The notes below the pieces were generated by a model that saw nothing but the letters and a program-made list of their open reading frames with translations, made no database searches and was not told the DNA's origin. A stretch of 64,000 nt of DNA from CAZFVY01 sp964522665. Its GTDB lineage: Bacteria > Verrucomicrobiota > Verrucomicrobiia > Limisphaerales > CAZFVY01. The translations under genes and the position numbers were made by a program. Position 1 is the stretch's first letter, and each line of letters begins with the position of its first letter. Below are positions 17,316-27,375 of this stretch, piece after piece. The stretch spans positions 62,001 through 126,000 of the forward strand of contig CAZFVY010000002.1 of the NCBI GenBank assembly GCA_964522665.1. Direction: 5' to 3'.

Positions 17316-20300
17316 ATGATTGCGACGATCACTAAATACTCGCTCAGGCACCGCGCGATAGTTCTTGCCTTGGTCGCGCTTTTCGTTTGCGCCGGCGTCT
17401 CGTCTTATCTTCGCCTCCCGGTTGAGGCGTACCCGGACGTCACCAACGTTCAAGTGCAGATTATTACCCTTTTCCCAGGTCACGCGGCCGAGGAGGTGGA
17501 ACGTCTGGTCACCATTCCCGTGGAAAACGAGATGAACGGCATCCCGAAACGGGCGTCCATGAGGTCGATCTCTTTGTTCGGACTCTCGGTCGTCACCATC
17601 GTTTTTGAGGACGATGCCGAGCTTACCTACATTCGGGACCAAGCATTTCAGCACTTGTCCGCGGTCAATCTCCCGACCGGCGCTCAAGCCAGCCTCTCCC
17701 CTGACGCAACCCCGGTGGGCGAAATCTACCGCTACACCCTCAAGGGTCCGGCCGGCTACCCCGCCGTGGAACTCAAGGCGCTGGAGGATTGGGTGGTCGA
17801 ACGTCAGCTTCGAACGCTCGAAGGCGTGGTCGATGTCGTGGGGTTCGGCGGGCCAACAAAACAGTACCAGGTACTGATAGATCCCGACAAACTCAAATCG
17901 TACGGCCTTTCGCTCAAGCAAGTCTTTGACGCCCTCTCCAACGGCAATCGTAACGCGGGAGGTTCCTACATCGAACATGGCCCGGAAATGTATATCGTCC
18001 GCGGGTTGGGCCTGATCAAGAACCTGGACGACATCGCCGAAATCGCCGTTGATACCCGCAACGGCACTCCCATCCGGATCGCCAATTTGGGCTCCGTCTC
18101 GATCGGCGAGCGGCTGCGCTTAGGGCGGGTCGGCAAATTCGCCCCGGATTCGGGTGATGAAGACGACGTCGTGCAGGGCATCGTCCTCCTGCGAAAAGGC
18201 GAAAATGCCCTGGAGGTCTTGCGTCGGGTGCGCGCCAAAGTCGAGGAGATCAACGCGCACGATCTCCCGCCGGGAGTTCGGATGATCCCGCACTACGACC
18301 GCACCGACCTGATTCAGCGGACGCTCGAAACCGTGCGCAAGAACATGATTGAGGGGATCACGCTGGTCTTGCTGGTTTTGATTCTCTTCCTTGGCCTCGG
18401 CAACTACCGTTCAGCTCTGGTGGTCGCGGTCGTTGTGCCGCTATCCTTGCTGGGCGCGTTCCTGTTGCTCGACCTGCGCGGCATCCCGGCCAACCTGATC
18501 TCGATGGGCGCGATCGACTTTGGGATCATCGTCGATTCCGCGGTCGTCGTCATGGAGAACCTGCTCCGACTGATCGAAGAAAAAAAGGAACGGCTGCGCA
18601 ACCTGCCCGCGACGATTATCGAGGCGGTTTCGCAGATGGGCCGGCCCATTCTTTTTTCCAAAGCGATTCTCCTGACCGCCTTTATTCCGCTTTACACGCT
18701 CCAGCGCGTCGAAGGCAAAATCTTTCGGCCGATGGCGTTGACCCTTACGTTCGCTCTCATCGTGGGCACGGTTCTGGCCTTGGTCGTGGTTCCGATCTTC
18801 GCGAGCTTCGCGGTCGGAGAGAAAATCGCCACCCACCAGTCTTGGACCGTCACCACTCTGCTGCGCGTCTATCAGCCGGCCCTTCGGTGGGCTCTCCAAG
18901 CGCGAGCTCGCATCGTCTTGGCCGCCGTCCTTGCGTTGGTGTCCGCGGGAGTCGTCCTCAGCCGCGTCGGATCAGAATTCCTGCCAAAATTGGACGAAGG
19001 CGCCTTGTGGGTTCGCGTCTTGATGCCCGGGTCGATTTCGCCAACTGGCGCGGCTGAATACGTTCGACGAATCCGCGGAATTCTCGGCTCCTTTCCCGAG
19101 GTCAAGACGGTGGTAAGCCAATTAGGAAGGCCCGACGACGGAACAGACGTAAACGGTTTCGACACGGCCGAGTATTTTGTGGACTTGCGCCCACGATCCA
19201 CTTGGAAGACGGCTTCGAACCGGGAAGACCTGTCCGACGCCATGAATCAAAAACTTTCCGAGATTCCCGGGCTTCAGTTTCAATTCAGCCAGGTCATTGA
19301 GGACAACGTTAACGAAGCGGTTTCGGGCATTAAAGGGGAACTCGGGATAAAGATTTTCGGCGAAGATCCGGTCCGGCTTCAAGCGCTCGCGGACCGCATA
19401 ACCTCCGTTTTGAAAACCGTGCCCGGCACGGCGGATGTCGGCGCCGAAGAACTGCTCGGGCAGCCGCAGGTGCAAATTACCGCGGATCGTTCCGCGATCG
19501 CGCGTTACGGAGTCAGTGTATCGGACGTGCAGTCGGTGGTTGAGACCGCGCTTGGCGGGGCCGTCGCGACGCAGTTGCTGGAGGGCGAGCGCACCTTTGA
19601 TCTCGTCGTCAAGCTATCGCCCAAGACCGTCTCGGACCTGAACGCCATCCGCAATATCCCTCTTTTCGGCTCGTCCGGGGAGCGCCTGACGCTTGGTATG
19701 CTCACCAGCGTCGAAGTTCACCCGGGGTTCGCCCGGATTTATCGGGAAGGGAACGCCCGGCGGATAGCGGTCAAGCTGTCCGTCCGCGGGCGGGACCTCG
19801 GGTCGCTCGTCGCCGAGGCGCAAACCAAAGTTGCCAAATCGGTTCCGATGCCGACGGGATATCACCTCTACTGGACCGGCTCGTTTGAGAACCAGCAGCG
19901 CGCCGTCAAGCGGCTCGAGGTGATCGTGCCGATTACTTTGCTCGCGATCTATTTCCTCCTGTTCACCGCGTTCGACTCCGGACGGTTTGCTACGCTGATT
20001 CTCCTGAACGTCCCCTTCGCCGCGGTCGGAGGTATCATTGCGTTGCCGATCGCGGGAATTAACCTTTCCGTGTCGGCCATGGTCGGATTCATAGCGCTCT
20101 TCGGGGTGTCCGTTCAAAACGGCGTCCTCCTGGTCGAACGTATCCGAGACCTCCGCCGCGCCGGCCAAGTGATGGCTACGGCGGTGATGGAGGGAGCCGT
20201 GTCGCGGGTTCGCCCGGTCGTAATGACCGCGATGATGGCGGCGCTGGGACTTCTGCCCGCGGCTTTGTCGCATGGGGTCGGAGCTGAGACCTCGCGTCCG

Positions 20301-20420
20301 TTTGCGGTCGTGATCATCGGCGGCTTGGTGACTGGAACACTCTTAACGTTGTTTATACTTCCGTTACTTTACCCATATTTTGAAACTGAAAACGAATTTC
20401 GCCGCCCTAATTGCAATTGA
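17316..20420 (+). CDS. Heavy-metal efflux RND pump, CzcA family (copy 1)
   Basis: The 1034-residue inner-membrane proton/metal antiporter has the full RND architecture: 12 membrane helices and two large periplasmic loops. The proton-relay helix TM4 reads AIDFGIIVDSAVVVMEN, with both Asp and the Glu present. This DFG-x-x-VD form is characteristic of divalent-cation (Zn/Co/Cd/Ni) pumps and differs from the Cu/Ag (CusA) form. Gly is replaced by Ser after the second Asp. Another signature is FPGHAAEEVERLVTIP near residue 50. It follows the adaptor gene by 156 bases. Confidence 0.94.
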   Translation: MIATITKYSLRHRAIVLALVALFVCAGVSSYLRLPVEAYPDVTNVQVQIITLFPGHAAEEVERLVTIPVENEMNGIPKRASMRSISLFGLSVVTIVFEDDAELTYIRDQAFQHLSAVNLPTGAQASLSPDATPVGEIYRYTLKGPAGYPAVELKALEDWVVERQLRTLEGVVDVVGFGGPTKQYQVLIDPDKLKSYGLSLKQVFDALSNGNRNAGGSYIEHGPEMYIVRGLGLIKNLDDIAEIAVDTRNGTPIRIANLGSVSIGERLRLGRVGKFAPDSGDEDDVVQGIVLLRKGENALEVLRRVRAKVEEINAHDLPPGVRMIPHYDRTDLIQRTLETVRKNMIEGITLVLLVLILFLGLGNYRSALVVAVVVPLSLLGAFLLLDLRGIPANLISMGAIDFGIIVDSAVVVMENLLRLIEEKKERLRNLPATIIEAVSQMGRPILFSKAILLTAFIPLYTLQRVEGKIFRPMALTLTFALIVGTVLALVVVPIFASFAVGEKIATHQSWTVTTLLRVYQPALRWALQARARIVLAAVLALVSAGVVLSRVGSEFLPKLDEGALWVRVLMPGSISPTGAAEYVRRIRGILGSFPEVKTVVSQLGRPDDGTDVNGFDTAEYFVDLRPRSTWKTASNREDLSDAMNQKLSEIPGLQFQFSQVIEDNVNEAVSGIKGELGIKIFGEDPVRLQALADRITSVLKTVPGTADVGAEELLGQPQVQITADRSAIARYGVSVSDVQSVVETALGGAVATQLLEGERTFDLVVKLSPKTVSDLNAIRNIPLFGSSGERLTLGMLTSVEVHPGFARIYREGNARRIAVKLSVRGRDLGSLVAEAQTKVAKSVPMPTGYHLYWTGSFENQQRAVKRLEVIVPITLLAIYFLLFTAFDSGRFATLILLNVPFAAVGGIIALPIAGINLSVSAMVGFIALFGVSVQNGVLLVERIRDLRRAGQVMATAVMEGAVSRVRPVVMTAMMAALGLLPAALSHGVGAETSRPFAVVIIGGLVTGTLLTLFILPLLYPYFETENEFRRPNCN

Positions 20421-20466
20421 CTTTGTTAATCGTTAGGCTCGACTCGAATCAAACTGTCCTGCCAAA

Positions 20467-23400
20467 ATGATTAGACGAGTTGTTTCCTTCGCGCTCCATC
20501 AACCGCTGTTCATGGCGTTGATGGCCGTCATGTTCGTCGCGGGAGGCGTCATCGCGTTTCGCACCCTGCCCATCGAGGCCTTTCCGGACGTTTCGGATAT
20601 TCAAGTGGCGGTCATTACGCTGTTTCCGGGTCACGCGCCCGAAGAAGTCGAGAAACAGGTCACGATCCCGCTGGAGATCGCTTTGAGCGGATTGCCCCAC
20701 TGCGTCCGAATGTTTTCCCATACCCAATTCGGACTCTCCTTCCTGATGCTGACGTTCGACGACCAGGTCAACGACTACTTCGCGCGCCAGCAGACCGCCG
20801 AACGCCTCCAGGGCGCGGACCTGCCACCCAATGTTCAACCCCAACTCGCCCCGCTCTCAACGGCGATCGGCGAAATCTTCCGCTACCGGCTCAAAGGCGC
20901 CGGGCTTGGTCCTCGCGACCTGCGGACCATTCAGGATTGGACGGTCGTGCGCCAGTTCAAGATGACGCCTGGCGTCGCGGACGTCGTCAGCTTCGGCGGC
21001 CTGATCAAGCAGTACGAGGTGAACTTAAACATGGCCAAAATGAAGGCCTACAACGTCACGATGCAGCAATTGTTCGGCGCGCTCGGCCGGGGCAACGCCA
21101 ACGCCGGCGGCGGCTACGTTGCCCAAGGAGCACAGCAATTCCTGATTCGCGGCATCGGCTTGCTTCGCTCGCGAGACGACATCGGCGCCATAGTCGTTGC
21201 CGAGCACAATGGCTCACCGGTCCTCGTCAAGGATTTGGCGGATGTAACGATCAACTCCGTGCCGCGGCAAGGCATCGTCGGACAGGATGACGAGGACGAC
21301 GTCGTTACCGGCATCGTTTTGATGCGAAAGGGGGAGAATCCCTCGACCGTGCTGGCCGCGGTGAAGGATCGCGTTGAACGACTCAACGATTCGATCCTGC
21401 CCAAGGGCGTGAAGTTGATCCCATTTTACGACCGAACCTGGCTGATTGAAACGACATTGAAAACGGTCTTCAAAAACCTGCTCGAAGGCGCCGTGCTCGT
21501 CACCATCGTGCTCTACCTGTTCCTCGGCAACCTGCGCGCCGCGGGCATCGTCGCCGTGATGATCCCGCTCTCCCTGCTCGCCACTTTCATCGGGCTGACC
21601 TGGCGCGGGATTCCAGCGAACCTCCTCTCGCTGGGCGCCATGGATTTCGGAATCATCGTCGATGGCGCGGTGATCGTCGTCGAAAACGTTTTCCGCCATC
21701 TATCAGAAACCAAACCAACTCGCTTCGCCGATTCCCGGCGCACCATCGAGGAAGCGACCATCGAAGTGGGCCGGCCGACCTTTTTCTCGATGTTGATCAT
21801 CATCATCGCGAATATCCCGATCTTCACGCTCCAACGCCACGAGGGCCGCATCTTCGCGCCGATGGCGTACACCATTACCTCGGCGCTGATCGGCTCGCTG
21901 CTCTTTTCGCTCACGCTGGTCCCGTTGCTCTGTCTCCTGACGCTGCGGAAGAATCTGCCGGAAAAAGAGAATCTGCTGGTGGCCGGCTGCAAACGCCTCT
22001 ACCGGCCCTGCCTCGAATGGGCGCTCAACCACGGCAAGCTGGTGCTCGCCGCCGCCGTCCTTATCCTGGTGACAAGTTTCGCGCTAAGCTCCCGCCTGGG
22101 AACAGAATTCCTGCCGGAACTCAATGAAGGCACACTCTGGGTCAATATCAATCTTCCCCCCAGCATTTCGGTCGAAGAGGCCGAGCGCGAATTGGCCACC
22201 ATTCGCAAACTCCTCCATCAGTTCCCCGAAGTGAACTCGGTCATTTCCAAGACCGGTCGGCCCGAAGATGGGACCGATCCCAAATTGGTCAACATGGCGG
22301 AGGTTTTCGTAGATCTCAAGCCACCCGCGCAATGGACCCGGAAGATTACCAAGGAGCAACTGATCGAACAGATGGACCAGGCCCTCTCCGCCTATCCGGG
22401 CATCGAACCAAGCTTCTCCCAGCCGATTCGCGACAACGTGCTCGAAAGCATCTCGCAAATCGATGGACAAATCGTCGTCAAAGTATTCGGTGAGGACATC
22501 ACCGTCCTCCACGAGCAAGCCGATAAGGTCCTGCGCACGATCTCGGTCGTCCCCGGCGTCGCGCGGGCGTTTATCGATCGCGTCGGCGAGGTTCCTCAAT
22601 TGCAGATCGAAATCGACCGTCAAAGCGCCGCGCGTTATGGCCTGAATGTGCAGGATATTCAAGATGTCATCGAGACCGCTCTCGGCGGCAAGGCCGCCAC
22701 CGAGCTGTGGGAGGGCGAGAAACATTTTAGCGTCGTCGTTCGCCTCAACGAGCAGGAGCGCGGAATCCCCAACATCAAGAAAATCCTGGTGGATACCCCG
22801 GACGGTTTCCACATTCCGCTCGATCAACTCGCCACCTTCACCGTGCGCGGCGGCGCCATGAACATCAGCCGCGAAGCCGGGGCGCGCCTGGTGGCCGTCT
22901 CGGTCTTTATTCGGGGCCGGGATATGGGCAGCATCGTTCGCGAGATGCAGGAAAAGGTGAAAAACGGCATCGCCCTGCCCACGGGCTACTACGTGACTTG
23001 GGGCGGCGAATTTGAGAATCAACAACGCGCGATGAAGCGCCTGGCCGTGATCGTGCCGGTCAGCGTCTTCTTGATCTTTGTGCTCTTGTTCGACGCGTTT
23101 AAATCCGTCAAGAGCGCTTTGCTGATTCTTATGAACGTGCCCTTCGCCTCGATTGGCGGCATCTTTGCCCTGCTCCTCACCGGCATTCCTCTCAGTGTCT
23201 CCGCCGCCATCGGCTTTATCGCGCTGTTTGGCCAGGCGGTGCTTAACGGCGTCGTCATGGTCAGTTACTTTAACCAGCGCGTGGACGAAGGCGCGGCGGC
23301 TCGCGCGGCGGTCGTGGAAGGCGCGTTGGTCCGTCTTCGTACCGTGATGATGACGGCGATGCTGGCCATGCTCGGCTTGCTCCCGATGGCGCTTAGCCAC

Positions 23401-23556
23401 GGCATTGGCTCGGAAACCCAGAAGCCGCTCGCCGTCGTCATCATCGGCGGCCTCATCTCAGCGACGTTGTTGACCCTCTTCTTGCTCCCGATTCTCTACG
23501 TGGCGTTCGAAGGCCGCGCCGGAGCCAAACCGCACCGCCAAGCGGCTCCCGATTAG
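20467..23556 (+). CDS. Heavy-metal efflux RND pump, CzcA family (copy 2)
   Basis: This is a second complete pump of 1029 residues, 46 bases after the first. Its TM4 relay (AMDFGIIVDGAVIVVEN) matches the CzcA consensus better than copy 1, and it has FPGHAPEEVEKQVTIP and the late GFIALFGQAVLNGVVMVSY helix. The two copies align throughout but are clearly diverged, so the duplication is old. Only one adaptor and one outer-membrane factor are present. Copies 1 and 2 may share them, assemble as a heterotrimer as MdtB and MdtC do, or serve different metals. The sequence alone does not decide. Confidence 0.94.
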   Translation: MIRRVVSFALHQPLFMALMAVMFVAGGVIAFRTLPIEAFPDVSDIQVAVITLFPGHAPEEVEKQVTIPLEIALSGLPHCVRMFSHTQFGLSFLMLTFDDQVNDYFARQQTAERLQGADLPPNVQPQLAPLSTAIGEIFRYRLKGAGLGPRDLRTIQDWTVVRQFKMTPGVADVVSFGGLIKQYEVNLNMAKMKAYNVTMQQLFGALGRGNANAGGGYVAQGAQQFLIRGIGLLRSRDDIGAIVVAEHNGSPVLVKDLADVTINSVPRQGIVGQDDEDDVVTGIVLMRKGENPSTVLAAVKDRVERLNDSILPKGVKLIPFYDRTWLIETTLKTVFKNLLEGAVLVTIVLYLFLGNLRAAGIVAVMIPLSLLATFIGLTWRGIPANLLSLGAMDFGIIVDGAVIVVENVFRHLSETKPTRFADSRRTIEEATIEVGRPTFFSMLIIIIANIPIFTLQRHEGRIFAPMAYTITSALIGSLLFSLTLVPLLCLLTLRKNLPEKENLLVAGCKRLYRPCLEWALNHGKLVLAAAVLILVTSFALSSRLGTEFLPELNEGTLWVNINLPPSISVEEAERELATIRKLLHQFPEVNSVISKTGRPEDGTDPKLVNMAEVFVDLKPPAQWTRKITKEQLIEQMDQALSAYPGIEPSFSQPIRDNVLESISQIDGQIVVKVFGEDITVLHEQADKVLRTISVVPGVARAFIDRVGEVPQLQIEIDRQSAARYGLNVQDIQDVIETALGGKAATELWEGEKHFSVVVRLNEQERGIPNIKKILVDTPDGFHIPLDQLATFTVRGGAMNISREAGARLVAVSVFIRGRDMGSIVREMQEKVKNGIALPTGYYVTWGGEFENQQRAMKRLAVIVPVSVFLIFVLLFDAFKSVKSALLILMNVPFASIGGIFALLLTGIPLSVSAAIGFIALFGQAVLNGVVMVSYFNQRVDEGAAARAAVVEGALVRLRTVMMTAMLAMLGLLPMALSHGIGSETQKPLAVVIIGGLISATLLTLFLLPILYVAFEGRAGAKPHRQAAPD

Positions 23557-23662
23557 GGCGCCCCGACGCTCTGAATTGTGCGCTTTTCTATTTGAAAAGC
23601 CCGCCGAGAAGGCGCTAGGTTGAGCCGTTCAAGCCGCTCGTTCCTGTGGAAACACGGAAGCC

Positions 23663-24148
23663 ATGAAAACGGTTGTCAACCTGCGCGTCAATGGCGTGCC
23701 GCAGCAGCGGGAGGTCGAGACGCGCACTTTGCTGGTCCATTTCCTGCGCGATCACTGCGGACTCACCGGAACCCACGTCGGCTGCGAAACGAGCCTTTGC
23801 GGCGCCTGCACGGTGCTGGTTGACGGGCAAGCGGTCAAGTCTTGCACGATGCTGGCGGTCCAGGCGGATGGCGCCGAGGTCACGACCATCGAAGGACTCA
23901 GCAAGGACGGGAAACTCCATCCCGTTCAACAGGGATTCTGGGAATGCCACGGACTGCAATGTGGCTATTGCACGCCCGGCATGATCCTGACCGCGGTTCA
24001 ATTACTCGAACGCAATCCAAAACCGTCCCGCGTGGAAATCGCCCACGCCATCGAGGGCAACCTCTGCCGCTGCACCGGCTACGCGCATATCATCGACGCC
24101 GTCGAGTTCGCGGCGAAAAAGATGGCGACGAAACGCCAATCAACGTGA
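23663..24148 (+). CDS. Molybdenum hydroxylase small subunit, [2Fe-2S] (CoxS-like)
   Basis: The 161-residue iron-sulfur subunit passes electrons from the molybdenum site to FAD. The N-terminal plant-type ferredoxin motif is GCETSLCGACTVLVDG (Cys 41, 46 and 49, with Cys 61). The C-terminal four-helix cluster has CGYCTPGMI and LCRCTGY. The protein fits the CoxS/XdhC-type family in length and pattern. It is the first gene of an S-L-M cluster. The stop overlaps the GTG start of the large subunit (GTGA at 24145-24148). Confidence 0.95.
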   Translation: MKTVVNLRVNGVPQQREVETRTLLVHFLRDHCGLTGTHVGCETSLCGACTVLVDGQAVKSCTMLAVQADGAEVTTIEGLSKDGKLHPVQQGFWECHGLQCGYCTPGMILTAVQLLERNPKPSRVEIAHAIEGNLCRCTGYAHIIDAVEFAAKKMATKRQST

Positions 24149-26508
24149 AGGCCGGCGACTCAAAGCCGTATATCGGCCGCCCCATCAAACGGGTCGAAGA
24201 TCCCCGGTTGATTCAAGGGCTGGCGACGTACGTTGATGATCTTAAGCTGCCCGGCCTGCTCTATGCCGTGATCGCGCGCAGCCCGCACGCCCACGCCAAA
24301 ATTCTGCGCATCGACGTCGAACCCGCCAAGGTCTCACCCAACGTCGTCGGGGTCTTCACCGGACGCGACGTTAACGATCGCTGCGGCCTCCTTCCCTGCG
24401 TCTCGGAAATGCCTGATCTCAAGGCGCCCAAGCACACCGTGCTTGCCGGCGAACGCGTCTATTTCGTCGGCCATCCCGTCGCGGTGGTGGTCGCCACCGA
24501 CCCTTATTCCGCGCGCGACGCGCTGGAGCTTATTGAAGTTGACTACGACCCGCTCCCCGTTGTCGTTGATCCCGAAAAGGCGTTGGCGAAAGACTCGCCC
24601 CTCACCCACCCGGAATTAGGCACGAACGCGGCCTTCACATGGTCAGTCGCCAGCGGCAACCTTGACGCCGCGTTCCGGAACGCCGACCGCGTGATTAGGC
24701 AACGCATGATCCATCAGCGTTTGACGCCGATGGCGATTGAGCCGCGCGGCTGCGTCGCTTCATTCCACGCGGGCGAAGGGACGCTGACGCTGTGGACCTC
24801 GACCCAGATTCCCCATTTGGTGCGAATGTTGTTGCCTGGGATGATTGGCGTGCCGGAGAACAAGGTCCGAATCGTCGCGCCGGAGGTCGGCGGCGGATTC
24901 GGCTCGAAACTGAACCTCTACATCGAGGAAGCCCTCTGCAGTCATCTGGCAATGCGCCTCGGCGCGCCCGTCAAATGGATCGAGTCGCGCCGCGAGAATG
25001 CCGCCGTCACCATCCATGGACGCGACCAGATAGGTGATTACGAGGTAGCGGTCAAAAAAGACGGCACGGTGCTCGCCATCCGCTCAAAATCAATCGCGGA
25101 CATCGGCTCTTATCTTCAGTTGCTCACGCCGGCCATTCCAACCCTCACGGGTCTCATGCTCACCGGGTGTTACAAGATCAAATGCATGAGCATGCACGTA
25201 ACCGGGGTGTACACTCATAAGATGTCCACCGACGCCTACCGCGGCGCCGGGCGGCCGGAGGCGACGTACGTCATTGAACGAGTGATGGATTTGGTGGCCG
25301 ATGAATTGGGCCTAGATCCGGTCAAGGTGAGGCTGAAGAATTTTCCGAAGCCGGAAGAGTTTCCCTTTCCGACCGCGTCCGGGCTTACCTACGACAGTGG
25401 GAACTACCAACGGGCGTTGAAAAAAGCGCAGGCGCTCGCCCCGTGGGACCGCTGGCTCAAGCAACGCGATCAAGCCCGGAAGGCCGGCCGGCTGTTCGGG
25501 ATCGGCGTCTCAACTTATGTGGAGATTTGCGCCTTCGGTCCGTCGGAAGGCATGCCCTCGGGCGGCTGGGAGTGGGGCTGCGTTCGCCTGGAAATTTCCG
25601 GCAAAGTCACGGTCATCACCGGCACGACTCCTCACGGCCAGGGTCAGGAAACCAGCTTTGCGCAACTGGTTGGCGATAAGCTCGGGGTGTCCATGGAAGA
25701 CATCGTCGTCCTTCGCGGCGACACTGCGGTGGCCCACTACGGACGCGACACCTATGGCAGCCGGGCCACGGCGTTGGGCGGAACCGCCCTGACCATGTGC
25801 GTGGACAAGATCGTCGCCAAAGCCACGCGGCTCGCGGCCCATCTGCTGAACGTTCCGGCCAAGCGGATTATGTTCCGCGCCGGACGATTCCACGTCCAAG
25901 GGAAGCCGTCGCAATCGCTTGGCTGGAAGGAAATCGCGGCGGCCGCGTACGTCGCCAAGAAACTTCCACGCGACTTTGAGCCAGGGTTGGAAGCGTCGAG
26001 CTTTTTCGAGCCGAAGAACTACACGTTTCCTTTTGGAACCCACCTCGCCGCCGTCGAGGTCGAGCGCGAAACCGGTGAAGTCCGCATCCTCAAGTATGTC
26101 GCGGTGGACGATTGCGGGAATCAGATCAATCCACTACTGGTCGAAGGTCAGGTGCACGGTGGGATCGCCCAATCATTGGGGCAGGTTCTCTTTGAACGGA
26201 CCGTTTACGACGAGAACGGGCAATTGCTGACCGGCGAGTTCACCGACTATCCCCTGCCCCGCGCGCGCGACATTCCCGAGTACACGATGGGCAGCACCGT
26301 CACGCCGTCACCGAGCAATCCGCTCGGTCTTAAAGGCGCGGGCGAAGCCGGCACCATCGGCGCGACGCCCGCCATCGCGAATGCCGTCATCGACGCGCTT
26401 TCTCCACTCGGCATTCGGCACCTCGATTTGCCCCTTTTACCGGAGAAAATCTGGCGCGCCATCGCGGCCCACTCGAACGGCGCGCCGGGCGCCGCGCCAA
26501 CGCCATGA
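24145..26508 (+). CDS. Molybdenum hydroxylase large subunit, form II CO dehydrogenase-like (CoxL family)
   Basis: This 787-residue subunit would carry the molybdopterin-cytosine-dinucleotide cofactor. The start is the GTG that overlaps the small-subunit stop, which begins the conserved YIGRPIKRVEDPRLIQG. The molybdopterin motif GGGFGSK is at about 249-255. The active-site loop is AYRGAGR (364-370), which marks form II; genuine CO-oxidising form I has AYXCSFR. The late GLKGAGEAGTIG holds the catalytic glutamate. Form II enzymes have uncertain substrates, so an aldehyde, a purine-like heterocycle or CO are all possible. It is coupled to the FAD subunit by an ATGA overlap. Confidence 0.93.
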   Translation: MKAGDSKPYIGRPIKRVEDPRLIQGLATYVDDLKLPGLLYAVIARSPHAHAKILRIDVEPAKVSPNVVGVFTGRDVNDRCGLLPCVSEMPDLKAPKHTVLAGERVYFVGHPVAVVVATDPYSARDALELIEVDYDPLPVVVDPEKALAKDSPLTHPELGTNAAFTWSVASGNLDAAFRNADRVIRQRMIHQRLTPMAIEPRGCVASFHAGEGTLTLWTSTQIPHLVRMLLPGMIGVPENKVRIVAPEVGGGFGSKLNLYIEEALCSHLAMRLGAPVKWIESRRENAAVTIHGRDQIGDYEVAVKKDGTVLAIRSKSIADIGSYLQLLTPAIPTLTGLMLTGCYKIKCMSMHVTGVYTHKMSTDAYRGAGRPEATYVIERVMDLVADELGLDPVKVRLKNFPKPEEFPFPTASGLTYDSGNYQRALKKAQALAPWDRWLKQRDQARKAGRLFGIGVSTYVEICAFGPSEGMPSGGWEWGCVRLEISGKVTVITGTTPHGQGQETSFAQLVGDKLGVSMEDIVVLRGDTAVAHYGRDTYGSRATALGGTALTMCVDKIVAKATRLAAHLLNVPAKRIMFRAGRFHVQGKPSQSLGWKEIAAAAYVAKKLPRDFEPGLEASSFFEPKNYTFPFGTHLAAVEVERETGEVRILKYVAVDDCGNQINPLLVEGQVHGGIAQSLGQVLFERTVYDENGQLLTGEFTDYPLPRARDIPEYTMGSTVTPSPSNPLGLKGAGEAGTIGATPAIANAVIDALSPLGIRHLDLPLLPEKIWRAIAAHSNGAPGAAPTP

Positions 26509-27350
26509 TTCCCGCGGCTTTCAAATACCTGCGGCCGCGGACGGTGGACGAGGCTCTCAGCCTGCTGGCTCAACACGGCGAAGACGCCAAGCTCCTGAGC
26601 GGCGGCCAGAGCCTGATCCCGGCCATGAAGCTTCGCCTCGCCCGGCCGGCGACGATCATCGACATCGGGCGAATCGCCGATCTGAATTACGTGCGCGAGC
26701 AGCCCGACCATTTGGCGCTCGGCGCCATGACGACTCATTACGCGATCGAGTCGTCCGCCCTCCTGGCCCAACGCTGTCCGTTGCTTACCGAACTGGCCCC
26801 CCAAATCGGTGACGTGCAGATTCGCAACCGCGGCACCATCGGCGGCAGTCTCGCCCACGCGGATCCCGCCGCCGACTGGCCGGCCGCGATTCTCGCGCTC
26901 GACGCGACGTTGGAGATCGTTGGCCCGAACGGATCGCGACTGGTTCCGGCCAGCGAATTCTTCATCGATCTCTTTCAAACCGCCCTCCAACCGAACGAAA
27001 TCCTGCGGGAAATTCGCGTGCCCGCCACCTCGCAAGCCGTCGCGTACGTCAAGACCGCGCAGCGCGCGAGCGGCTTCGCCATCGCCGGCGTCGCCGTCGC
27101 CCTGGACGGAGCGGAGGCGCCGCGGGTCGGGATCACCGGCGTCGCCGCCAAGCCTTTTCGCGCGGCGGCCGTTGAGAGCGGATTATCGGGCGGCCTCACG
27201 AAGCCACGTCTGATCGCCGCGGCACACCATGCCGCGGACGGCATTGATCCGCTCAACGATATCCATGCGTCCGCGGAGTTCCGCGCCCATCTGGCCCGGG
27301 TCAACACCCAGCGCGCGCTCGAAAACGCGCTCGCGCGCATGACCGATTGA
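26505..27350 (+). CDS. Molybdenum hydroxylase FAD subunit (CoxM-like)
   Basis: The 281-residue flavoprotein would take electrons from the iron-sulfur subunit. The two FAD-binding motifs are LSGGQSLIPAMKLRLA (about 31-46) and NRGTIGGSLAHADPAADW (about 107-124). The C-terminal CO_deh_flav_C domain follows (AYVKTAQRASGFAIAGVA). The order small-large-medium differs from the classical M-S-L order of form I CO dehydrogenase operons. The start overlaps the large-subunit stop. Confidence 0.93.
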   Translation: MIPAAFKYLRPRTVDEALSLLAQHGEDAKLLSGGQSLIPAMKLRLARPATIIDIGRIADLNYVREQPDHLALGAMTTHYAIESSALLAQRCPLLTELAPQIGDVQIRNRGTIGGSLAHADPAADWPAAILALDATLEIVGPNGSRLVPASEFFIDLFQTALQPNEILREIRVPATSQAVAYVKTAQRASGFAIAGVAVALDGAEAPRVGITGVAAKPFRAAAVESGLSGGLTKPRLIAAAHHAADGIDPLNDIHASAEFRAHLARVNTQRALENALARMTD

Positions 27351-27375
27351 CGCGAGAGACGCGAAGACGCGCCCG

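Noticed and set aside
22084..23400. Long minus-strand open frame opposite the second RND pump
   Set aside because: It is antisense to a conserved pump domain and its translation is low-complexity His/Asp-rich, typical of a shadow frame.
23582..23600. Perfect 7-pair hairpin after the second pump gene as a terminator
   Set aside because: There is no T run after it, so it cannot be called a Rho-independent terminator; it may be a weak stem only.
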